DNA from: Streptomyces abyssalis
Lineage (GTDB): Bacteria; Actinomycetota; Actinomycetes; Streptomycetales; Streptomycetaceae
Length of the DNA: 64,000 nt
Reading direction: 5' to 3'
Assembly: GCF_001751365.1 (NCBI RefSeq)
Contig: NZ_LJGT01000038.1
Coordinates: 1,217,540 to 1,281,539, forward strand
Shown here: positions 57,793-64,000 of the stretch, piece after piece
How positions within the stretch are numbered: position 1 is the stretch's first letter
Layout of the letters: every line of letters starts with the position of its first letter
Notes under the pieces: model-generated
What the model was told of the DNA's origin: nothing
Database searches by the model: none
Seen by the model: only the letters and a program-made list of their open reading frames with translations
Translations under genes and position numbers: made by a program

Positions 57793-58677
57793 ATGACGCA
57801 CGCCGTGCACCACCGCACCGCCACCGTCGACGGACTGGACGTGTTCTACCGCGAGGCCGGCGATCCGCAGGCACCGGTCCTGGTCCTGCTGCACGGCTTC
57901 CCGACCAGCTCGCACATGTTCCGGGAACTCATCCCGGCACTGTCGGACCGCTACCGCGTCATCGCTCCCGACCACATCGGTTTCGGTCAGTCGGCGATGC
58001 CGGGCCTGGAGGAGTACCCGTACACCTTCGAAGCCCTCACCCGGACGACCTCCGGGCTCCTCGGCCACCTCGGCGTCGACCGGTTCGCGATGTACGTGCA
58101 CGACTACGGCGCACCCATCGGGTGGCGGCTCGCGCTGGGGGACCCTCAGCGCATCGACGCGATCATCACGCAGAACGGCAACGCGTACACCGAAGGCTTC
58201 GTCAGGTCCTTCTGGGACGGACTGTTCGCGTACGTCGAGGACCCGGGTCCGGAGACCGAGAGACCGGTGCGCGGCGTGCTGACCGCCGAGGTCACCCGCT
58301 GGCAGTACGTGAACGGCGTACCCGACCCGAGTCTCGTCAGCCCCGACAACTGGGTCCACGACCAGGCGCTGCTCGACCGGCCCGGCAACGACGAGATCCA
58401 GCTCAAGCTCTTCCGCGACTATCCCACCAACGTGGATCTCTACCCGGCCGTCCAGCAGTACTTCCGCGACTCCCAGGTCCCGCTGCTGGCCGTATGGGGC
58501 CGGAACGACGAGATCTTCGGCCCGGAGGGTGCCCGCGCCTTCCAGCGGGACCTGCCCGGCGCCGAGATCCACCTGATCGAGTCCGGGCACTTCGCCCTGG
58601 AGAGCCATCTGGAGACCATCACTCAGCACATCCGTGACTTCCTCGGCCGCGGCTCACTCACCCGCGTGGCTGCCTGA
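57793..58677 (+). CDS. Alpha/beta hydrolase with Asp nucleophile
   Basis: 294 aa from ATG 57793 with AGGAAG directly upstream. Oxyanion HGFP (34-37), nucleophile D104 in VHDYGAPIG, His in IESGHFALE. It is again in the haloalkane dehalogenase/epoxide hydrolase group and is the third such enzyme within 4 kb. The long open frame upstream (from 57535) lacks a ribosome site and is ignored. Confidence 0.88.
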   Translation: MTHAVHHRTATVDGLDVFYREAGDPQAPVLVLLHGFPTSSHMFRELIPALSDRYRVIAPDHIGFGQSAMPGLEEYPYTFEALTRTTSGLLGHLGVDRFAMYVHDYGAPIGWRLALGDPQRIDAIITQNGNAYTEGFVRSFWDGLFAYVEDPGPETERPVRGVLTAEVTRWQYVNGVPDPSLVSPDNWVHDQALLDRPGNDEIQLKLFRDYPTNVDLYPAVQQYFRDSQVPLLAVWGRNDEIFGPEGARAFQRDLPGAEIHLIESGHFALESHLETITQHIRDFLGRGSLTRVAA

Positions 58678-58701
58678 GGCGCACGCGAGAGTTCCCCGGG
58701 A

Positions 58702-58737
58702 GCGAGAGCCCCGTCAGCCGGCTGACGGGGCTCTCGC
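58702..58737. terminator. Terminator between convergent genes
   Basis: A perfect 36-bp palindrome (18-bp arms, closing to a 3-4 nt loop) lies 24 nt after the hydrolase stop and serves both strands. Confidence 0.85.
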
Positions 58738-58838
58738 GCAAGAGGGGGCTGGTGGACACCGCACCCGGCCGTGTCTCCATTCACGTCCGCCGGTGTTCGT
58801 GTGCGCCCGGCGGTGAGGCATGAGCCGTTCGGACAAGG

Positions 58839-60044
58839 TCAGCCGGCGCGCCCGCCCTCGTCCTCGTGTCGGCCGAGGACCTCGCAGGCGTACTGGAACT
58901 CCTCCGTCAGCCGGGTGGCTTCGACGAGCAGCACACCGTACGGACGGGAGTGGTCGCCGCGCGGGAGCTCCCGCCGGTCGGCTGCCTCGGCCAACTGGGC
59001 ACGGCGTTCCTCGGCGGCGCCCACACGGTCCCGCAGATCCCGGCTCTCTTCCGGCGAGCGGTCGGCGCCGACGTCGCAGAGGACGTTCGTGACCTGGGCG
59101 ACCGCGGCCAGGAAGTCGGCGTAGTCCCGCAGGAATTCGGCGTACGGCGAGGTCGTCGTCTCCTCGTACCAGAGGTCCAGGCTGCGGGTGATCGAGACGA
59201 GCTGGCGGGTGATGCGGTCCAGGGCTTCCACGAGCGCGCTGTAGGTGGAGAACCCCGAGTGCCGCCGGCGCCGGGCAAGACGGCGCGGGTTGTAGTAGAT
59301 GCTCTCGTGCGCGGTCGCCACCGAAGCCCGGGCCTGCGCGACGGTCTTCTCCAACTCCCCTGCCCGGTGGCGCCACTTGCCGGTGCGTTCGGCCCCCATG
59401 TCGCCCTGGCGTACGCCCGAGACGATGTCGTCGAAGAGGTCGGTCATCGACTGGCCGGCGGCCTGGATGCCGTGTTCGGCGCTGCGGTAGCGCATCGGCG
59501 GGAAGACGAGCATGTTCACGGCGACGCCCACGGCGCATCCGGTCAGGACGAGCAGGAGGATCTGCCCCAGTTGCTCGAAGCGCGTCGTGGTCCCGGTGGC
59601 CATCACGTAGAGGGAGAAGGCGAAGAACGCCGCGGTGCTCACCTGGTTTCCCTGCAAGCCGAGCTTCGGCCACCGGGCGAGCGCCAGCGCCACGAGTGCC
59701 ATGAGCGAGAACGCCAGGAGGTTCGGGCCCAGTGCGAAGGCCAGCAGGGCCTGCAGTACGACGCCGGCCACCACCGCGACCACGTACCGGAGTGACTGGA
59801 CCATCGACTGGTAGATGGTCACCTGCATCATCAGCACGGCCGAGAACGGCGCGAAGGCCGGGGCCCCGGCTGCCATGAGGTCATGAGCCACGGCCCACGA
59901 GATGCTCGCCGCCAGGGCGCTCTTCACGACGACGAGCACGACTTGACGTTCGTAGCCGTCGGACCGCCTGGCACGCCCGAACCACAGGCCGACCTGTCCC
60001 GGCTTGTTCCCCGGGCTCACCGCCGGGTCACCGCTGCCCTTCAT
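58839..60044 (-). CDS. FUSC/aromatic-acid-exporter family membrane protein
   Basis: 401 aa. Six hydrophobic segments fill about residues 35-175 (ALAASISWAVAHDLMAAGAP; VVAVVAGVVLQALLAFALG; ILLLVLTGCAVGVAVNMLVF). A long cytoplasmic helical domain (about 185-400) with heptad-like repeats follows. This is the layout of the FUSC/ArAE exporters, but with one membrane half only, as in the shorter actinobacterial members. The substrate is unknown. Confidence 0.82.
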   Translation of the reverse strand: MKGSGDPAVSPGNKPGQVGLWFGRARRSDGYERQVVLVVVKSALAASISWAVAHDLMAAGAPAFAPFSAVLMMQVTIYQSMVQSLRYVVAVVAGVVLQALLAFALGPNLLAFSLMALVALALARWPKLGLQGNQVSTAAFFAFSLYVMATGTTTRFEQLGQILLLVLTGCAVGVAVNMLVFPPMRYRSAEHGIQAAGQSMTDLFDDIVSGVRQGDMGAERTGKWRHRAGELEKTVAQARASVATAHESIYYNPRRLARRRRHSGFSTYSALVEALDRITRQLVSITRSLDLWYEETTTSPYAEFLRDYADFLAAVAQVTNVLCDVGADRSPEESRDLRDRVGAAEERRAQLAEAADRRELPRGDHSRPYGVLLVEATRLTEEFQYACEVLGRHEDEGGRAG

Positions 60045-60321
60045 GGCGCTTCAGGGCCCCTCTCCGTTCAGTCACGCACCGCTCCCGCAGACCTGTGGGT
60101 TGACTTCCGTCCGCTTCCGCAAACCCGGGGCATCAGCCCTCCCGGCCCTGGTGCTCAACGGCAGGGGCCGCGGTTTGAACGTCTCGTACACGGTCAAACG
60201 GGAGTGTGCTCCGGACGTGCGTACGGCCTTCGGGGCAGAACTGGACACCCGCGTCCCAGGTCCTCCCCGTGACCGCTCCGCGGCGGTGTCCCCTGTGGCA
60301 AGCGCTCTGGAGGATGCGCAG

Positions 60322-60621
60322 ATGGACTGGCGGTACCGGGCGGCGTGCCGGGACGTGGACCCTGAGTTGTTCTTTCCGATCGGCTCGTCGGGGCCCGCGC
60401 TGATTCAGATCGACGAAGCCAAGGCGGTCTGCGCGGTATGCCCGGTGAGAAGCCGGTGCGAGACGTTCGGGGCCGGAGAGTACGACGGCGTCTGGGGCGG
60501 TCTCACGGCGGCGGAGCGGCGGCTCGGCAGCGGGACCGGCCTCGGCGGCGGGACCGGCCGGCCGGGTCACGCCGAGGGGCGCCCCGCGGGGAACCGCCCG
60601 TCATCCTCCGTCGCTCCGTGA
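60322..60621 (+). CDS. WhiB-family iron-sulfur regulator
   Basis: 99 aa from ATG 60322 with GGAGG eight bases upstream. Cluster ligands C9, C37, C40 and C46 have the Wbl spacing (C-x27-C-x2-C-x5-C), followed by the GVWGG turn. The basic tail usual in the DNA-contacting end is replaced by a Gly-rich sequence. Wbl proteins are actinobacteria-specific partners of sigma factors that sense redox state. It overlaps the convergent membrane gene by 21 bp. Confidence 0.92.
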   Translation: MDWRYRAACRDVDPELFFPIGSSGPALIQIDEAKAVCAVCPVRSRCETFGAGEYDGVWGGLTAAERRLGSGTGLGGGTGRPGHAEGRPAGNRPSSSVAP

Positions 60622-61152
60622 GGCGGAACGGCTGCGGAGGAAGGCGGGAAGGACGTACCAGCAGCACACGAACCACACCATCACCGCGCCCACGAGGATC
60701 TCCGCGATGAGGTTGCTGAGCACGACGTGGAGGATCAGCAGCAGGGTCGAGCCCACGGTCAGTGCCAGCAGGACCATCCCGCACATCATCAGCCGGCCCG
60801 CGGCCTCCACGACGTCGTCCTTCATGCGCTGCCCCGAGAGGAAGCGGTGGATGGACACCGGGGCGATCAAGGCTCCTGTCGCGCCGGCAGCGAGGATCAC
60901 GGTGATCACGTAGACCGTGCGGTCGAACGTGCCGAGATGAGTGAAGCGAGCGGTGAAGGCCACGCTCAGCAGGAACCCGAAGAGGATCTGCACGCCCGTC
61001 TGCGCGACACGGGTCTCCTGCAGAATCTCCTGCCACTGACGGTTCACCCGTTCCCTGGCGTTCTCCGACCCGAGAGCACCCTGCTGTGCTTCCATCGCCC
61101 CTGCGCCGTCCGGGTCGCCCTCGCCACGTCCGCCCCCTATTGGCGATTCCAT
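60601..61152 (-). CDS. DUF6328-like four-helix membrane protein
   Basis: 183 aa from ATG 61152 with GGAGGG upstream. A charged cytoplasmic N-terminus (about 1-50) is followed by four membrane segments (LFGFLLSVAFTARF; VITVILAAGATGALIAPVS; MCGMVLLALTVGSTLLLIL; ILVGAVMVWFVCCWYVL). The pattern, with QILFGFLLSVAF after a helical stalk, is that of the DUF6328 family. The function is unknown. Confidence 0.78.
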   Translation of the reverse strand: MESPIGGGRGEGDPDGAGAMEAQQGALGSENARERVNRQWQEILQETRVAQTGVQILFGFLLSVAFTARFTHLGTFDRTVYVITVILAAGATGALIAPVSIHRFLSGQRMKDDVVEAAGRLMMCGMVLLALTVGSTLLLILHVVLSNLIAEILVGAVMVWFVCCWYVLPAFLRSRSASRSDGG

Positions 61153-61534
61153 GCCGTCCCTCCGAGTCCGGGAATCCCTGCCGACCTGCACTGACCGATC
61201 ACGAACGTCTCGCAGCCCGGCCGGGGCCGCTCCGCCTCGCACCAGGGCGACGACCGCAGCCCGGCAGCGCGGCGGCAGCATGCCGGTCCCGCTTCGGGCA
61301 GGACCTCCCGGTGGACGGAAAATCCGACGAGTGTTCACGGCATGGTGACGGGAGTTACCAGTCGCCCACAGGCCGAAACCGGTCACCGGGTGCGGACGCC
61401 ACCGCGGTCGTCTCCGCGGTCACTTCCGCGTACGGGCTTCGGCGGCTGCACCCGGAGGCGGGTCCGGCTCGGTGCCGCTCCGGCTCGGGTCCGGCGTCGG
61501 TCCGGCCGGCCGGCGGCGGCGAGCCGGCCGCCGG
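61153..61534. other. Gene-free stretch
   Basis: No supported gene. It must hold the promoter of the DUF6328 gene near 61160-61300. I see no repeat or att-like sequence. Confidence 0.4.
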
Positions 61535-62914
61535 TCACAGGTAACCGAACAACGGTGGAAAGACCAGGGCCACGATCCAGGCCCACACTGCGTACACGGG
61601 GAGGTAGCCGGTCTGCCATCGTTCGAGCGCCGCGAAAGGTGCGCGGCGGCGGACGAACCCCAGCACCAGCCAGGCCGACCAGGTGAGGTTGGCCAGCAGG
61701 ATGATGTTCTCTCCGAGCGCCGCGGCCTTGTTCGGTGTGGTGCCGTACTCGGTGATGCGCCCGGTTATCTCCAGCATCACCAGCACGTCGATGATGAGCG
61801 CGCTGACCACGAGGGCGAGTTGCAGCTTGTCGAAAAGGCCCGGCGGGGCCAGCGGATCGCGGGCCGATATGGAGTAGAGCAACAGGCCCAGCACCACGAC
61901 CAGCAGGAGGTCGAACAGGATCAGGGCTTCGCGCTCGACGTCTATGCCGCCGCGGGTCAGGGCGAAGGCGACGAGGAAGGCCAGCAGCACAGCGGTGAAC
62001 AGCGGCGTGAACAGCCGCGCGAGCACAGGGGCCATGTTCTCTACGACGCTCTGCTTGGCCTCGACGAGCCACCCGGCCACCACGACCGCTCCGACGCCGC
62101 CACAGGGCAGAAGCCACTGGGCGATGAAGGTGTCCGGGGTGATCCCGATGGCCTCGAAGGTCCCGAAGACGATCCCCATCAGCACACCGCCGCCGCAGGC
62201 GATGAGCGAGAGATAGACGAACCATTCGCCGGTGAAGCGGATGAAGTCCATCCGCCGGCGTGACGATCGCAGGTCGTCGGAGACGTAGGCCAGGCCGACC
62301 GCGAACCACAGGGCGATGGGGAGATGGATGCCGGTCAGTACCGCCGACTGGGAGTCGTCCGCGAGGGGATAGACGTTGGCCGCCACGGCTCCGGCCGCGA
62401 ACAACGCCAGCAGCACGCCGGCCAGCGCCGGCACGGCCTTGCGGCGCCAGGCGAGGAAGGCCGCCAGCCAGGGAAGCGCGAAGAGGCCGAGGTTGCGTCC
62501 GTAGAACGCGGCGTCCTCTTCGATGCCCATTCCGAACAGCTCCGGCAGCTTGACGGACATCGCCGCACCCGCCACACAGATCACCGTCGCGAGCAGGTCA
62601 CGCCGCTTACGGGTGTCCGCCGCCGGGCCGTCGGTCTCACCCGTCAGCACCAGTTGCTTCCACAGCCGTTCGGAGTGCTCCCGGGCGAACTCGCGGGACA
62701 GGTCGTCCAGGCCGCCCATGCGCTTGACGGCGACCAGGAAGGCCTCGTCGGCGCGCAGGCCGATGCCGATGAGCTCGTCGACGGAACCCCGGAGGTGATC
62801 CTCGAGTTCCTCGGTGTCGGACTGCCGCAGCTCCGGGCGGCGGTGCGCGTACTGACGCCACTGGGCGAACTGGGCCTCCAGCCCGTCCTGACTGTGACTG
62901 TCCGGCGCTGTCAT
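61535..62914 (-). CDS. Membrane protein with permease-prefix (HAAS-like) domain
   Basis: 459 aa; ATG 62914 overlaps the PadR stop as ATGA. A cytoplasmic N-terminal domain (about 1-75: FAQWRQYAHRRPELRQSD, ELEDHLRGSVDELIG, EAFLVAVKRMGG) is of the permease-prefix type that regularly partners PadR regulators. About ten membrane segments follow (about 100-455). Its expression is probably set by the PadR protein encoded just upstream. Confidence 0.82.
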   Translation of the reverse strand: MTAPDSHSQDGLEAQFAQWRQYAHRRPELRQSDTEELEDHLRGSVDELIGIGLRADEAFLVAVKRMGGLDDLSREFAREHSERLWKQLVLTGETDGPAADTRKRRDLLATVICVAGAAMSVKLPELFGMGIEEDAAFYGRNLGLFALPWLAAFLAWRRKAVPALAGVLLALFAAGAVAANVYPLADDSQSAVLTGIHLPIALWFAVGLAYVSDDLRSSRRRMDFIRFTGEWFVYLSLIACGGGVLMGIVFGTFEAIGITPDTFIAQWLLPCGGVGAVVVAGWLVEAKQSVVENMAPVLARLFTPLFTAVLLAFLVAFALTRGGIDVEREALILFDLLLVVVLGLLLYSISARDPLAPPGLFDKLQLALVVSALIIDVLVMLEITGRITEYGTTPNKAAALGENIILLANLTWSAWLVLGFVRRRAPFAALERWQTGYLPVYAVWAWIVALVFPPLFGYL

Positions 62915-63282
62915 GCCGGGCCCTCCAGGGGCATCGCCCTCGTCCTCAGATCGCCGGAGCCGAGCCAGATCTGCTTGAGCGCGTCCACGACCGTGTCCCA
63001 CTGGCGGCGCTGCTCGGCGAGCTCGCCGAGGCCCTTTTCGGTGATGCGGTAGTACTTGCGCCGCCGCTCACCGGCGGCCGACTGCCAGCTCGACTCCGCG
63101 AGTCCGAGGCGCTCGAGCCGGTGCAGCAGTGGATAGAGCAGGCCTTCTGTCCACTCCAGCTCTCCGCCGGACAGCTCGTGGATCCGCCTGAGGATCGCGT
63201 AGCCGTAGCTCTCCCCCTCGGCCAGGATGCCCAGCACCATCGGTGTCGCCGAGGCGGCCACGAGGTCCTTGGTGACTCTCAC
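62911..63282 (-). CDS. PadR-family regulator
   Basis: 123 aa from GTG 63282 with GGGAGG five bases upstream. Winged helix with PMVLGILAEGESYGYAILRR, LEWTEGLLYPLLHRLERLGL and the wing GERRRKYYRIT. It is coupled to the membrane-protein gene. An imperfect inverted repeat (AATACCT...AGGTAT, about 63309-63346) in the upstream gap could be its operator. Confidence 0.88.
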   Translation of the reverse strand: MRVTKDLVAASATPMVLGILAEGESYGYAILRRIHELSGGELEWTEGLLYPLLHRLERLGLAESSWQSAAGERRRKYYRITEKGLGELAEQRRQWDTVVDALKQIWLGSGDLRTRAMPLEGPA

Positions 63283-63543
63283 GAGACCTCCCTGCGCCTC
63301 ATGCCATGGAATACCTTGGACTGCGATGCATAATAGCTTTAGGTATCGGCTCCCCACAAGAACTTCCGGAGCGGAACAGGGAGAGAGGCCGGGCTCTGTG
63401 CGTTGCGCCGGGGGCGACGCTGCGGACGGGCCGCCGCCGACGGGCCGCCTTGCCGGCGCCGCTGCGGACACCCGTACCGGCCCGGCGCAACCCGGGCATC
63501 CAGATGCCTGAGTGGATGCGCCGAGTGGGGGTACCGGGGCGCC

Positions 63544-64000
63544 ATGGTGAACAGGCCGGAGAACGTATTCGTGCTCGGACTCGACGAGCGCAATCGTGAA
63601 CTTTTGCACGATCTTCCTCATCTGTCCGCGTACCGCTTCCATGCGCTGCTCGGCAAGGAGGAACTCATGGAGGACGAGGAGGTGCCGCTGCGCAGCCTCC
63701 TCGACAAGGCGGAGAGCAGGGTGAAGGCGTTCGACGGACCGGTCGACGCGATCGTGGGGTACTGGGACTTCCCGGTGAGCTCGATGGTGCCGATTCTGTG
63801 CGAACGCCTCGGCTTGCCGTCCGCCTCGCTGGAATCGGTCGTGAAGTGCGAGAACAAGTACTGGAGCCGGCTGGAGCAGCAGAAGGTCTGCGACGCGCAC
63901 CCGCCGTTCGCACTGGTGGATCTCGACGACCCGAGGCCCCCGGCGGAGCTCGGCTTCCCGATGTGGCTGAAGCCGGTGAAGTCCTACTCGTCGGCGCTGG
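63544..64000 (+). CDS. ATP-grasp family protein, cut by window end
   Basis: The first 152 codons are in the window, from ATG 63544 with GGGGG upstream. Visible are a pre-ATP-grasp Rossmann-like domain (ENVFVLGLDERNRELL; DGPVDAIVGYWDFPVSSMVP) and the start of the ATP-grasp domain (SLESVVKCENKYWSRL; GFPMWLKPVKSYSSA, where the Lys of WLKP is the usual ATP-binding residue). This fits a carboxylate-amine ligase or biotin-carboxylase-like enzyme; the substrate cannot be judged from the part seen. Divergent from padR. Confidence 0.75.
   Translation, partial: MVNRPENVFVLGLDERNRELLHDLPHLSAYRFHALLGKEELMEDEEVPLRSLLDKAESRVKAFDGPVDAIVGYWDFPVSSMVPILCERLGLPSASLESVVKCENKYWSRLEQQKVCDAHPPFALVDLDDPRPPAELGFPMWLKPVKSYSSAL

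Overview
The window is high-GC actinobacterial DNA, almost certainly a Streptomyces chromosome. The support is GTG/TTG starts with GGAGG-type ribosome sites, a WhiB-family protein, AfsR-like and NB-ARC/TPR regulators, SpdB/TraB-type conjugation genes, an SEC-C/DUF5926 protein, DUF6233 genes and strong hairpin terminators without U-tracts.

Left flank (1-5.8 kb) is ordinary core chromosome: a truncated secreted protein, a DUF5926 protein, an anti-sigma-like ATPase, a glycerophosphodiester phosphodiesterase and a membrane-anchored HtrA-type protease, ending in tRNA-Ser(TGA) at 5696-5783. The 3' part of that tRNA is an integration target. From 5.7 to 39.05 kb lies what looks like one complete actinomycete integrative and conjugative element (AICE). 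The outer repeats are the tRNA 3' end and a 58-bp copy at 38991-39048, and both ends carry the same helically phased TGTGGGCCA arm sites. On the minus strand the backbone runs: small gene, DUF2637/SpdB-like protein, TraB translocase, small transfer genes, DnaB-N/DUF3987 replication protein, excisionase, integrase. A divergent GntR/UTRA regulator with three operator copies sits at its head. Cargo includes an AfsR-like regulator facing an NB-ARC/TPR protein with a coupled glycosyltransferase-like pair (6.5-14 kb), a WXG-type secreted-effector/immunity-like triplet (26.2-28 kb), a DM13 protein, three GntR/UTRA regulators, an FkbM methyltransferase and an AT-richer ATPase plus DUF4435 pair resembling the PARIS anti-phage system (35-37.4 kb).

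From 39 to 53.5 kb the site is an accretion zone. Further copies of the tRNA-Ser 3' end occur at 43348, 46841, 47751 and (degenerate) 53406. Most are preceded or followed by their own phased arm-site pair and a fresh terminator, and they separate short islands of cargo and fossils: alcohol dehydrogenase/TetR, NUDIX, a secreted protein with twelve 93-bp tandem repeats, amidase, a second DM13 copy and a molybdopterin oxidoreductase/flavoreductase operon. Broken pieces of the AICE glycosyltransferase and GntR genes, a decayed IS110 transposase start and two copies of a structured repeat mark older insertions and deletions.

From 53.7 to 64 kb there are catabolic and envelope genes: a MerR regulator, two alpha/beta hydrolases and an epoxide hydrolase, a RibD-like reductase, a FUSC transporter, WhiB, membrane proteins with a PadR partner, and the start of an ATP-grasp gene cut by the window end. 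All calls come from reading motifs and context; no database search was run.
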